A stretch of DNA of 64,000 nt from Kitasatospora phosalacinea (GCF_030268885.1 NZ_BSSA01000028.1:49265-113264); one strand, 5' to 3'; counted from the stretch's first letter, positions 16,621 to 24,988 are shown. A program made the numbers and translations. The notes: generated by a model not told the origin, from the letters alone.

Positions 16621-17645
16621 GCGTCGGCCCGCTCGGTGCCCGCGGCGGCCAGCGCGGCGAGGATGCGGCGGGCGGCCAGCGCGCCGGTGTCGATGTTGAT
16701 GCTGAGCTCCTGGTAGGGGCCGGGCTCGCCGTCCAGGGCGCGCTGCAGCAGGTTGAGGGCGTCGACGTCCTGCATGACCACGGTGTGGTTGAAGTCCCGC
16801 AGGAACGCGGTGACCTCCTCGTCGTCGACCGCGAAGTCCCGCGAGACGGCCCAGAAGTCGTAGACCCTGCCGGGCCCGGACGGGGTGATCGCGTAGGTGA
16901 TCTCGGTGCGGAAGACCGGCGCGGACTGCCCGACCGGGGTGATCCGGCTGTGCAGCAGGTACAGGCAGGGGGCGAAGTACTCGATGTCCTGGAGCCGGCT
17001 GATCCGGCCCTCGATGCCGGTGGAGCGGGCGTAGAACGGCGGGCACTCGGCGTCGAGCATGTGCCGCGAGACCCGGACGACGCCGGCCTCCTCGTCCACC
17101 TCGGTGGTGATCGGGGTGGCAGCCACCTCGGGGGTGCCGATGTACCCGCCGTGCAGGTACGTCTCGTGCGAGAGGTCGAGCAGGTTGTCCACCAGCAGGC
17201 CGTAGTCGGCGTCGATCGGCTCCATGCCGCGCACCGTCGTCATCGCCGGGTCGACCAGGTGCGGGGCGCGCGGGACGCGGCTCTCGTCGGCGGCGGCCGG
17301 GTCGCCGATCCAGATCCACACCAGCGAGTCCTGCTCGACGACGGGGTAGGCGGCGACCCGCGCGGTGCGCGGGACGCGGGTCTGCCCGGGGACGGACGTG
17401 CAGGCGCCGGTCCGGTCGTAGGTGAAGCCGTGGTAGCCGCACATGACGGCGTCGCCCTGGCGGCGGCTCTCGGAGAGCGGGAAGCGGCGGTGCACGCAGC
17501 GGTCCGCCAGCGCGACCGCCCGGCCGTCCTCCTGCGCGCGGTAGAGGACCACGGGCTCGCCGAGGATCGTGCGGCCGAGCAGGTCCTCGCCGACCTCGGT
17601 CGAGTACGCGGCGACGTACCACTGGTTGCGGGCGAACTGGGTCAT
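16617..17645 (-). CDS. vanA: Vanillate O-demethylase oxygenase-like Rieske protein
   Basis: A 342-residue Rieske non-haem iron oxygenase. It begins NQWYVAAYSTEV, typical of VanA-type proteins. The Rieske cluster ligands are C50, H52, C69 and H72 (CVH, then CGYH). DNLLDLSHETYLHGG supplies H160 and H165 for the mononuclear iron. The expected reaction is O-demethylation of vanillate to protocatechuate. It leads a three-gene coupled set with the 59-residue protein and the reductase, and the IclR gene lies just upstream on the same strand. It would complete ferulate breakdown if the adjacent CoA operon yields vanillate. No protocatechuate ring-cleavage genes are in the window. Confidence 0.8.
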   Translation of the reverse strand: MTQFARNQWYVAAYSTEVGEDLLGRTILGEPVVLYRAQEDGRAVALADRCVHRRFPLSESRRQGDAVMCGYHGFTYDRTGACTSVPGQTRVPRTARVAAYPVVEQDSLVWIWIGDPAAADESRVPRAPHLVDPAMTTVRGMEPIDADYGLLVDNLLDLSHETYLHGGYIGTPEVAATPITTEVDEEAGVVRVSRHMLDAECPPFYARSTGIEGRISRLQDIEYFAPCLYLLHSRITPVGQSAPVFRTEITYAITPSGPGRVYDFWAVSRDFAVDDEEVTAFLRDFNHTVVMQDVDALNLLQRALDGEPGPYQELSINIDTGALAARRILAALAAAGTERADA

Positions 17646-17723
17646 GGGAGCCGTCCCTGGGGTGGTGGGGGTTCAGCGGGATGCGACGAGGCTCCCAGCG
17701 CGTCCCGGGGGCGACAACGGGAC

Positions 17724-17738
17724 TTCCGTCAGGCGAAA
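17724..17738. promoter_or_regulatory. Candidate IclR-type operator
   Basis: TTCCGTCAGGCGAAA is an imperfect 15-bp palindrome 79 bases upstream of the oxygenase start and just behind the IclR gene. IclR-family sites are often of this length and placement. Only five of seven base pairs match. Confidence 0.3.
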
Positions 17739-17775
17739 GGCACCCGTTCCGCCGGGCCGGAGCCGTCCCGCACCG

Positions 17776-18543
17776 TCAGGCCGGGGCCGTCCCGCCGCCC
17801 GCCGCGAGGGCGCGGGAGATGCCGCGCGCGGCGAGCCGCACGGCGGGTCCGAGCGCGGCCGGGCTGCCCGGGGCGCGCACCACCACGGAGACCGCCGCGA
17901 CCACCGTGCCGTCCCCGCCGCGGACCGGGGCCGCCACCGACAGCGCGTCCTCGGTGACCTGCCGGTCGCTGACCGCCAGCCCGGTGGTGCGCACCTCGGC
18001 CAGCATCCGCCGCAGCCGGTCCGGGTCGGTCACCGTCCAGGGGGTGAAGGCGGCCAACCCGGCGGCCAGGTACGCCTCCTGCTGCTCGACCGGGGCGTGC
18101 GCGAGCAGCGCCAGGCCGACGCCGGTGGCGTGCAGCGGCCAGTGCGCGCCGAGCCGGGTGCGCACCCCGACCGAGGAGCGCCCGGCCAGCCGCTCGACGT
18201 AGACCGCGTCGCCGCCCTCCCGGACGGCGAGCTGCACGTTCTCCCGGGTCGCCTCGTACAGGTCCTCCAGGAACGGCAGGGCGGCCTCGCGCAGCACCGG
18301 CCCGCGCGGGGCGAGCGTGCCGAGTTCGAACAGCCGCAGCCCGACGTGGTAGACGCCGTCCCCGTCGCGCTCCAGCGCGCCCCAGCCGGTGAGTTCGGAC
18401 AGCAGCCGGTGCGCGGTGGGCAGCGAGAGCCCGGCGCGCCGGCTGATCTCGGTGAGGGTCAGGGCGGGGGCCGTCCGGTCGAAGGCGGCCAGCACGGACA
18501 GCAGCCGACCGGCGGCGTTGGTGGCCGGGGTCTGGAGGGTCAT
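17776..18543 (-). CDS. IclR family transcriptional regulator
   Basis: A 255-residue regulator: an N-terminal winged helix with LTLTEISRRAGLSLPTAHRL (about 28-50) and a C-terminal effector domain with REGGDAVYVERLAG, HWPLHATGVGLALLA and SVAAPVRGGDGTVVAAVSV. IclR proteins of the PcaU/PcaR type control aromatic-acid genes. Position directly upstream of the oxygenase-reductase set suggests it controls vanillate or protocatechuate metabolism. The ATG at 18543 is chosen because the domain begins within 10 residues; longer in-frame extension to 18789 would overlap the GH9 promoter region. Confidence 0.85.
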   Translation of the reverse strand: MTLQTPATNAAGRLLSVLAAFDRTAPALTLTEISRRAGLSLPTAHRLLSELTGWGALERDGDGVYHVGLRLFELGTLAPRGPVLREAALPFLEDLYEATRENVQLAVREGGDAVYVERLAGRSSVGVRTRLGAHWPLHATGVGLALLAHAPVEQQEAYLAAGLAAFTPWTVTDPDRLRRMLAEVRTTGLAVSDRQVTEDALSVAAPVRGGDGTVVAAVSVVVRAPGSPAALGPAVRLAARGISRALAAGGGTAPA

Positions 18544-18680
18544 GGGCGCGACCGTAGAGCATCGGACGGCGTCCGAACAGGGGTGTTCCCCGGCCGCGGG
18601 GCGCCGCCGCGGCCGTGGGCGCGGCCGGCCGGGCCTCGAGCGCCCCGGCCGGAAGCCAACTCCTGGCGGTTTACCGCCTC

Positions 18681-18710
18681 TTGACGCACCACCAGTCGAA
18701 CTGGCTTCAT
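18681..18710 (+). promoter_or_regulatory. Promoter of the GH9 cellulase gene
   Basis: TTGACG (18681-18686) and CTTCAT (18705-18710), 18 bases apart, precede the operator at 18720. The -35 is good, the -10 weak. Confidence 0.5.
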
Positions 18711-18719
18711 TGGGGCGAG

Positions 18720-18733
18720 TGGGAGCGCTCCCA
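18720..18733. promoter_or_regulatory. CebR-type operator, TGGGAGC class
   Basis: TGGGAGCGCTCCCA is the 14-bp palindrome known as the CebR box of streptomycete cellulose and cellobiose genes. Here it lies at the expected transcription start of the GH9 gene. Confidence 0.9.
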
Positions 18734-18791
18734 TTCCCTGCGGGCTCCCACCCCCTGCACCCCTCCCCCACCCGAAGGAAGGCCCCCACCC

Positions 18792-21272
18792 ATGCCTCCC
18801 GCCCTCCCCGGCCGCGGCCTGCCCCGGCGCGCCGCCGCCGTGCTGACCGGCCTGGCCCTGGCCGCCGGTGGCCTCACCGCCACCGCGCTCGCCCCGGCCA
18901 CCGCCGGTGCCGCCACCGTCGGCGCGGCCGCCGACTTCCCCGTCCGGGTCAACCAGGTCGGCTACCTCCCGGACGGCCCCAAGCGGGCCACCGTGGTCAG
19001 CTCGGCGACCTCCCCGCTGGCCTGGCAGCTGCGCGACTCCTCCGGCGCCCAGGTCGCCTCCGGCACCACCACCGTGCACGGCGCCGACCAGGCGTCCGGC
19101 CAGTCCACCCACCTGGTCGACTTCGGCGCGTACACCGGCACCGGCACCGGCTACACCCTGGTCGTCGGCGGCTCGGCCAGCCACCCGTTCGACATCTCGG
19201 CCGCGCTGTACGACGGACTGCGCGCCGACAGCCTGAACTTCTTCTACCAGCAGCGCAGCGGCATCGCGATCGACGCGGCCCTGGCGGGCGGCAGCGCCTA
19301 CGCCCGCCCCGCCGGCCACCTGGGGGTGGCCCCGAACAAGGGCGACACCAGCGTGCCCTGCCAGGCCGGGGTGTGCGACTACCGGCTGGACGTGCGCGGC
19401 GGCTGGTACGACGCGGGCGACCAGGGCAAGTACGTGGTCAACGGCGGCATCGCGACCTGGGAGCTGGTCAACTCCTTCGAGCGGGCCCGCCGTTCGGGCG
19501 GCGACGCGGCCCTCGGCGACTCCACCCTGCGGGTGCCCGAGCGCGGCAACGGGGTGCCGGACGTGCTGGACGAGGCCCGCTGGGAGCTGGACTTCCTGCT
19601 GCGGATGCAGGTCCCGGACGGCAAGCCGATGGCCGGGATGGCCTTCCACAAGATCCACGACGCCCAGTGGACCGGCCTGCCGACCCGCCCCGAACTGGAC
19701 GACCAGCAGCGCGAGCTGCACAAGCCGTCCACCGCCGCCACGCTCAACCTGGCCGCCACCGCGGCCCAGTGCGCCCGGGTCTACGCACCGTACGACTCCG
19801 CCTTCGCCTCCCGCTGCCTGGACGCGGCCCGCCGCGCCTGGGCCGCCGCCAAGGCCAACCCGAACGTGCTCGCCCCGGCCACCGACAGCACCGGCGGCGG
19901 CGCGTACGAGGACGCCGACGTCTCCGACGAGTTCTACTGGGCGGCGGCCGAACTCCTGGCCACCACCGGCGAGTCCCAGTACCGGGACGCGGTGACCTCC
20001 TCCCCGCTGCACACCAAGCCGGTGGACGCCTTCTGGTGGGGCGGCACCGCGACGCTCGGCCGGATCACCCTGGCCACCGTGCCCGGCGTGGCGCTGCCCG
20101 CCGACGACGTGACCCGGCTGCGCGGCCTGCTGACCACCGCCGCCGACGGCTACCTGTCCACCATGGGCGGCCAGGGCTACGCGGTGCCGCTGGCCCCCGA
20201 CGGCTACGTGTGGGGCTCCAACAGCTCGGTCGCCAACAACGCGATGGTGCTGGCCGTCGCCTACGAGCTGACCGGCGCCGCCCGCTACCGCACCGGCGCG
20301 CTGGAGACGATGGACTACCTGCTGGGCCGCAACGCCCTGGACCGCTCCTACGTGAGCGGCTACGGCGAGCGCGCCTCGGAGAACGAGCACCACCGCTTCT
20401 GGGCGCACCAGAACGACGCCTCGCTCCCGCACCCGCCGGCCGGCTCCTTCGCGGGCGGCCCCAACTCCGGCCTGCAGGACCCGGTCGCCGAGGCCCAGCT
20501 GACCGGCTGCGCCCCGGCGGCCTGCTACGTCGACGACATCGGCTCGTACTCGACCAACGAGGTGGCGATCAACTGGAACGCCTCGCTGGCCTGGCTGGCC
20601 TCGTTCGCCGCCGAGCGGCGCCCGGCCCCGGCGACGCCCGCCGTGCAGGTGACCCCGGCGGCGGTGACCGTCCCCGAGGGCGGCTCGGCGTCGGTCGCGG
20701 TCAGGCTCTCGGCCGCGCCCGCCCAGAACGTGACCGTGACGGTCGCCCGCACCTCGGGCGACACCGACCTGTCGGCCACCACCTCCTCGCTGCTCTTCAC
20801 CCCCGCCAACTGGGCCACCGCGCAGCAGGTTCAGTTGTCGGCGGCGCAGGACGCGGACACCGCGGCGGGCAGCGCGGTCTTCACCGTCAGCGGCCCGGGC
20901 GTCCAGTCGGCGACCTTCACGGCCACCGAGGCGGACGACGACACCGCCCCGCCCGCGGCGTCCTGCACGGTGGCGTACAAGGTGGACAGCTCCTGGGGCA
21001 ACGGGTTCACCGCGACGGTGACGGTGAAGAACACCGGCACCTCGACCGTCTCCGGCTGGACGCTCGGCTGGAACTACGACGGCAACCAGCGGATCACCAA
21101 CGCGTGGAACGCGACGGTCTCCCAGGTCGGCAGCACCGTGACCGTGCGGGACGCCGGGTGGAACGGCACCCTGGCGCCCGGCGCGAGCGCGAGCTTCGGC
21201 TTCCAGGCGACGTACTCGGGCAGCAACCCGGCCCCGGCCCGGTTCACCCTGAACGGCGCCGACTGCTCCTGA
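18792..21272 (+). CDS. Secreted GH9 cellulase with CBM2
   Basis: An 826-residue exported cellulase. The signal peptide (1-41, RRAAAVLTGLALAAGGLTAT) is followed by an N-terminal immunoglobulin-like CelD_N domain (about 48-133). The GH9 (alpha/alpha)6 barrel follows (about 138-612), with GGWYDAGDQGKYVVNGG (D207, D210), NEHHRFW and the acid E590 in STNEVAINWN. A Calx-beta-like module (about 617-715) and a C-terminal CBM2 (724-826, WTLGWNYDGNQRITNAWNA) complete it. The domain order CelD_N-GH9 suggests an endo-processive or exo-acting enzyme. GAAGGAAGG precedes the ATG at 18792. The TGGGAGC operator indicates induction by cello-oligosaccharides. Confidence 0.92.
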   Translation: MPPALPGRGLPRRAAAVLTGLALAAGGLTATALAPATAGAATVGAAADFPVRVNQVGYLPDGPKRATVVSSATSPLAWQLRDSSGAQVASGTTTVHGADQASGQSTHLVDFGAYTGTGTGYTLVVGGSASHPFDISAALYDGLRADSLNFFYQQRSGIAIDAALAGGSAYARPAGHLGVAPNKGDTSVPCQAGVCDYRLDVRGGWYDAGDQGKYVVNGGIATWELVNSFERARRSGGDAALGDSTLRVPERGNGVPDVLDEARWELDFLLRMQVPDGKPMAGMAFHKIHDAQWTGLPTRPELDDQQRELHKPSTAATLNLAATAAQCARVYAPYDSAFASRCLDAARRAWAAAKANPNVLAPATDSTGGGAYEDADVSDEFYWAAAELLATTGESQYRDAVTSSPLHTKPVDAFWWGGTATLGRITLATVPGVALPADDVTRLRGLLTTAADGYLSTMGGQGYAVPLAPDGYVWGSNSSVANNAMVLAVAYELTGAARYRTGALETMDYLLGRNALDRSYVSGYGERASENEHHRFWAHQNDASLPHPPAGSFAGGPNSGLQDPVAEAQLTGCAPAACYVDDIGSYSTNEVAINWNASLAWLASFAAERRPAPATPAVQVTPAAVTVPEGGSASVAVRLSAAPAQNVTVTVARTSGDTDLSATTSSLLFTPANWATAQQVQLSAAQDADTAAGSAVFTVSGPGVQSATFTATEADDDTAPPAASCTVAYKVDSSWGNGFTATVTVKNTGTSTVSGWTLGWNYDGNQRITNAWNATVSQVGSTVTVRDAGWNGTLAPGASASFGFQATYSGSNPAPARFTLNGADCS

Positions 21273-21277
21273 GCACC

Positions 21278-21315
21278 GGTCCGGCCGCCGACCCGCGCGG
21301 GTCGGCGGCCGGACC
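21278..21315. terminator. Terminator after the GH9 gene
   Basis: A perfect 38-bp palindrome starting five bases after the GH9 stop codon. It forms a stem of about 17-18 bp with a very small loop. With the repeats at 21331-21417 it separates two convergent genes. Confidence 0.85.
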
Positions 21316-21330
21316 GCCGGACCGCCGGGG

Positions 21331-21417
21331 CCGGAAGGCTTCCGGGCACCAGGGCCTGAAAGCTTCAGGGCACCGGGGCCGGAAGGCTTCCGGGCGCCGG
21401 GGCCGGAGGGCTTCCGG
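21331..21417. repeat. Four 15-bp palindromes on an exact 24-bp period
   Basis: CCGGAAGGCTTCCGG at 21331-21345 recurs at 21379-21393; a variant CCTGAAAGCTTCAGG is at 21355-21369 and CCGGAGGGCTTCCGG at 21403-21417. Starts are exactly 24 bp apart. In the second copy both arms have changed together (CCGGAA to CCTGAA and TTCCGG to TTCAGG), so the dyad is kept. Confidence 0.85.
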
Positions 21418-21420
21418 GCG

Positions 21421-22764
21421 TCAGCCCAGCTTCCACTGCTGGTTGCTGCCGCCGCTGCAGCTCCACAGCTGGACGGGCGTGCCGTCGGCGGTGCCCAGCC
21501 CGGCCACGTCCAGGCAGAGTCCCGACTGGACGCCGGTGACGGTGCCGTTGGAGTTGACCTGCCACTGCTGGTTGGGCTGGCCGTTGCAGGACCAGACGAT
21601 CGCCTTGGTGCCGTTGGTGGTGCCCTTGGCCTCGGCGTCCAGGCACAGGGTGGTGCCGCCGACGGTCACGGTCAGCTGGTTCGAGGCGGTGCGGGTCCAG
21701 GTCTGGTTCGCGGCGCCGTTGCAGGTGGCGATCTGCTGCTGGGCGCCCGCCGCGGTGCTCGGGTCGGTCAGGCACTTGCCCGCGCCGACCGCGCGCAGCG
21801 CGCCGGTGGTGCCGCCGCCGGACGGGGCCGCGTCGAGGCCCATGAAGTGGACCGCGTTGGCGGCCATCCCGGCGCCCTGGACCGGCAGTTGGTGTCCGGC
21901 GCCGGAGATGCTGTACGCCTCGACCTGGGTGCCCGCGCCGTTGTTGTAGCGGGTGCGGGTCCAGCCGGAGGCGGGGGTGTCGGTGGACGACGGCGTCTGG
22001 CCGGTGCCGAGGACGTCGGTCCACTGCTTGACCTCCTCGCCGAGGTTGTTGTAGTTCAGGATGGTGTCGGCGGTGCCGTGCCACAGCTGCACCCGCGGAC
22101 GCGGGCCGGTGTAGCCGGGGTAGGCGCCCCGGACCAGGCCGCCCCACTGCTGCGGGGTCATCGACACCTGTCCCTGCGCGCAGGCGCTGTTCCAGCCGCG
22201 CACCGTGCCGGTGTAGAAGCAGTGGTAGGGGACGCCCATGAACGCGGCGCCGGCCTTGAAGACGTCCGGGTAGTCGGCGAGCATCACGTTGGTCATCATG
22301 CCGCCGGAGGACTCGCCGGTGACGTACACGGCGTTGGCGTTGCCGCCGTAGTGCTGCTCGGTGTAGGTGATCATCGACATCAGCCCGACCGGGTCGCTGC
22401 CGCCGCCGCGGGTCAGCGCCTGGGCGGAGGAGACGTCCCAGCAGCTGCCGTTCGGATTGGTCGACGGGTAGATGACCAGGAAGCCGTACTGGTCGGCCAG
22501 CGCGCCGAAGTCGGTGCTGGAGTACATGTAGGGGCCGTTGCCCTGACAGCCGTGCAGGGCCAGCAGGATCGGCGGGTTGGGCTTGACCGAGGCCGGCACG
22601 TACAGGTGCATGAGCAGGCCGGTGGGGTTGGTGCCGAAGTTGGTGATCTGGGTCAGCGAGGCCGCGGCGGCCCGGGGGGCCGTCTGCAGGCTCAGGCCGC
22701 ACGCCAGGGCGAGCACGGCGACGACGCCGATCAGCCTGGACGCGAACGAGCGGGTTCGGGACAT
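21421..22764 (-). CDS. Secreted CE1-type acetylxylan/feruloyl esterase with CBM13
   Basis: A 447-residue exported esterase of the PHB-depolymerase-like branch of carbohydrate esterase family 1. Signal peptide 1-35; LLALHGCQGN (68-76) forms the oxyanion region; GESSGGMM (150-157) gives the nucleophile S152. An acidic segment WHGTADTIL and SGAGHQLP supply the rest of the triad. Residues about 318-447 are a ricin-type CBM13 with NQTW and two NQQW repeats, often xylan-binding. It probably removes acetyl or feruloyl groups from xylan, preparing it for the GH10 and GH62 enzymes next door. None of the LacI-type operators lies directly upstream. Confidence 0.85.
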   Translation of the reverse strand: MSRTRSFASRLIGVVAVLALACGLSLQTAPRAAAASLTQITNFGTNPTGLLMHLYVPASVKPNPPILLALHGCQGNGPYMYSSTDFGALADQYGFLVIYPSTNPNGSCWDVSSAQALTRGGGSDPVGLMSMITYTEQHYGGNANAVYVTGESSGGMMTNVMLADYPDVFKAGAAFMGVPYHCFYTGTVRGWNSACAQGQVSMTPQQWGGLVRGAYPGYTGPRPRVQLWHGTADTILNYNNLGEEVKQWTDVLGTGQTPSSTDTPASGWTRTRYNNGAGTQVEAYSISGAGHQLPVQGAGMAANAVHFMGLDAAPSGGGTTGALRAVGAGKCLTDPSTAAGAQQQIATCNGAANQTWTRTASNQLTVTVGGTTLCLDAEAKGTTNGTKAIVWSCNGQPNQQWQVNSNGTVTGVQSGLCLDVAGLGTADGTPVQLWSCSGGSNQQWKLG

Positions 22765-22859
22765 GGAGCCTCTCCGTCGGGAGTGCCAACGGCACGAGGA
22801 GGTTCCGGCGCCACCACGGATGAAACACGGATGTTACCCGCAGCGGACGCCCGCTGTCG

Positions 22860-22897
22860 CCGACCGGTCGACCCCGCGGCGGGGCCGACCGGTCGAC
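22860..22897. repeat. Direct repeat of a CGACCGGTCG palindrome
   Basis: CCGACCGGTCGAC occurs at 22860-22872 and 22885-22897, 25 bp apart, around a GC-only palindrome. Each copy contains the perfect 10-bp dyad CGACCGGTCG. It lies about 100 bases upstream of the esterase start and could be a regulator site; the regulator is unknown. Apart from this and the GH10 control region, 22765-23300 holds no gene. Confidence 0.45.
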
Positions 22898-23032
22898 GGC
22901 ACCCCCGCCACCTGGGGTTCCGCCGCTCGGCCCCGGCCGCCCGGGATGAAAGTTGCAGGCCGGGCGCATCGCGGGACGGGCCGCCCCACCAGGGGCGGAG
23001 CCGCCGGTTCCGCCCGGCTGCCGTGCCGAGTA

Positions 23033-23061
23033 TTGACAAGCCGTCACGCCTGGGTCCACAT
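23033..23061 (+). promoter_or_regulatory. Promoter of the GH10 xylanase gene
   Basis: TTGACA (23033-23038) with CCACAT (23056-23061) after 17 bases, or CACATT after 18. The -35 is consensus, the -10 weak. Confidence 0.5.
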
Positions 23062-23107
23062 TTCACCGGGGCGAACCCGGAGAGGCCCGTTTCCCCTGAC
23101 ACCGGAA

Positions 23108-23123
23108 TTGTTAGCGCTAACAG
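23108..23123. promoter_or_regulatory. LacI-family operator, TGTTAGC class
   Basis: TTGTTAGCGCTAACAG, with a perfect 14-bp core, in the leader of the GH10 gene downstream of its promoter. It is the same class as at 4159. Confidence 0.85.
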
Positions 23124-23185
23124 CATGATCGAGGGTCCGGCGCCCACCCTTCCCCTCGACCCGCCTCTCCCGCCCCAGGCCCCAC

Positions 23186-23224
23186 GTGTGCCCCGCCGGG
23201 CGGGAACGCCCCGGCGGGGCACAC
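23186..23224 (+). promoter_or_regulatory. Strong hairpin in the xylanase 5' leader
   Basis: A perfect 15-bp stem (23186-23200 with 23210-23224), GTGTGCCCCGCCGGG and its complement, with a nine-base loop. It lies between the operator and the ATG at 23301. It is as strong as the terminators in this window but has no gene before it, so it could act as an attenuator or mRNA-stabilising structure. Confidence 0.65.
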
Positions 23225-23300
23225 GCCGCAGGACCGCCGGGCGAGGCCCCACGCCTCCCGGCGCGCACTCTCCTCCCCCACCCAAGGAGAACGATCCGTC

Positions 23301-24776
23301 ATGCCACGGCTCAACGGGAAGAACCGTCTCCGCACGCTCCTGACCCCCGCCGCCTGCACCGCGGTCGGCCTGGTCGTCGTCCTCACCGCCGGGCCCACCG
23401 CCCAGGCCGCCGCGAGCACGCTCGGCGCGGCGGCGTCCGGCAGCGGCCGCTACTTCGGCACCGCGGTCGCCTCGGGCCGCCTCGGCGACTCGACCTACAG
23501 CACCATCCTCGACCGGGAATTCAACATGATCACCCCGGAGAACGAGATGAAGTGGGACACGGTCGAACCGTCCCGGGGCTCGTTCAACTTCGGCCCCGGC
23601 GACTCGATCGTCAACCACGCCACCGCGCACGGCCAGCGGATGCGCGGCCACACCCTGGTCTGGCACAGCCAGCTGCCCGGCTGGGTCAGCTCGATCGGCG
23701 ACGCCACCACGCTGCGCAGCGTGATGAACAACCACATCACCCAGGAGATGTCCCACTACAAGGGCAAGATCTACGCCTGGGACGTGGTGAACGAGGCCTT
23801 CGCCGACAACGGCACCGGCCAGCACCGCAGTTCGGTGTTCCAGAACGTGCTGGGCAACGGCTTCATCGAGGAGGCGTTCCGCACCGCGCGGAACGTCGAC
23901 CCCGCGGCCAAGCTCTGCTACAACGACTACAGCATCGAGGACTGGTCCTCCCCCAAGACGCAGGGCGTCTACAACATGGTGAAGGACTTCAAGGCCCGCG
24001 GCGTGCCGATCGACTGCGTCGGCTTCCAGAGCCACTTCGGCAGCGGCGGCGCCCCCGCGAGCTTCCGCACCACGCTGGCCAACTTCGCCGCGCTCGGCGT
24101 CGACGTCCAGCTCACCGAGCTCGACATCGCCCAGGCGTCCGCCAGCGCGTACGCCAACACCGTCCAGGCCTGCCTGGACACCCCCCGCTGCACCGGCATC
24201 ACGGTCTGGGGCATCCGCGACAGCGACTCCTGGCGCACCGGCGAGAACGCGCTGCTGTTCGACAACAACGGCAACCCGAAGGCCGCCTACGGCTCGGTGC
24301 TCAACACGCTGAACGGCAGCACCGGCGGCGGCACCCCCAGCGGCGGCATCGTCTCCGGCACCGTCTACACGCTCACCGACGTGGCGGCCGGGCGCGTCCT
24401 GGACGAGCCCTCCGGACAGAACGGCAACGGCACCCAGCTCCAGGTCTGGGACGCCAACGGCACCGCCGCCAACCAGCACTGGCGGGCCACCCAGAACAGC
24501 GACGGCAGCTACACCCTGACCAACACCGCCAGCGGCCGGGTGCTGGACGAGCCCGGCGGCCAGACCGCCAACGGGACGCGGGTGCAGGTCTGGGACGCCA
24601 ACGGCGGCGCCAACCAGCACTGGCGGGCCAACAAGAACGGCGACGGCTCCTACACCCTGGTCAACGTGGCCAGCGGCAAGGCGCTGGAGATCCCCGGCGG
24701 CCAGACCGGCAACGGCGCGCCCGTCCAGATCTGGGACTCCAACGGCGGTGCCAACCAGCACTGGGCCTTCAAGTGA
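23301..24776 (+). CDS. Secreted GH10 endo-1,4-beta-xylanase with CBM13
   Basis: A 491-residue exported xylanase. Signal peptide 1-37; GH10 barrel about 39-340, with the acid/base E165 in WDVVNEAF and the nucleophile E273 in TELDIAQ. HTLVWHSQLPGW and GFQSHF are further family marks. After a short Gly/Ser/Thr linker, residues 351-491 form a CBM13 trefoil with three repeats ending NQHW. AAGGAGAAC precedes the ATG. The enzyme should make xylo-oligosaccharides outside the cell, to be taken up by the importers encoded at 49-52 kb. Length and architecture match the common streptomycete family 10 xylanase. Confidence 0.95.
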   Translation: MPRLNGKNRLRTLLTPAACTAVGLVVVLTAGPTAQAAASTLGAAASGSGRYFGTAVASGRLGDSTYSTILDREFNMITPENEMKWDTVEPSRGSFNFGPGDSIVNHATAHGQRMRGHTLVWHSQLPGWVSSIGDATTLRSVMNNHITQEMSHYKGKIYAWDVVNEAFADNGTGQHRSSVFQNVLGNGFIEEAFRTARNVDPAAKLCYNDYSIEDWSSPKTQGVYNMVKDFKARGVPIDCVGFQSHFGSGGAPASFRTTLANFAALGVDVQLTELDIAQASASAYANTVQACLDTPRCTGITVWGIRDSDSWRTGENALLFDNNGNPKAAYGSVLNTLNGSTGGGTPSGGIVSGTVYTLTDVAAGRVLDEPSGQNGNGTQLQVWDANGTAANQHWRATQNSDGSYTLTNTASGRVLDEPGGQTANGTRVQVWDANGGANQHWRANKNGDGSYTLVNVASGKALEIPGGQTGNGAPVQIWDSNGGANQHWAFK

Positions 24777-24854
24777 GCCGGGCCGGCGCGCCCGGCCGAA
24801 CCACCCCGAACCGCTGAACCGCTGAACCGGGCCTCCGGGCCCGGCCCCTGAGCC

Positions 24855-24894
24855 GAGCCGCGCCCGCCTCCGGTCCCCGGACCGGGCGCGGCTC
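24855..24894 (+). terminator. Terminator after the GH10 gene
   Basis: A perfect 12-bp stem, GAGCCGCGCCCG (24855-24866) with 24883-24894, and a 16-base loop containing a smaller dyad, about 80 bases past the stop. Confidence 0.7.
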
Positions 24895-24931
24895 CTTCCG
24901 ACGGCCCGGCCGTGAGCTGCCGCGAACGAGA

Positions 24932-24945
24932 TGTGAGCGCTCACA
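24932..24945. promoter_or_regulatory. LacI-family operator, TGTGAGC class
   Basis: TGTGAGCGCTCACA, perfect, 44 bases before the GH62 start. It is the same class as at 4201. No clear promoter pair is visible next to it. Confidence 0.85.
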
Positions 24946-24988
24946 GCCGGGCCGCGTCCCATCCCCCTCCCCACCCAGAGGAGATTCC

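Noticed and set aside
21331..21417. Regular repeats taken for a CRISPR array
   Set aside because: The period is 24 bp with 15-bp palindromes and 9-bp spacers that are themselves similar; there are no unique spacers and no cas genes.
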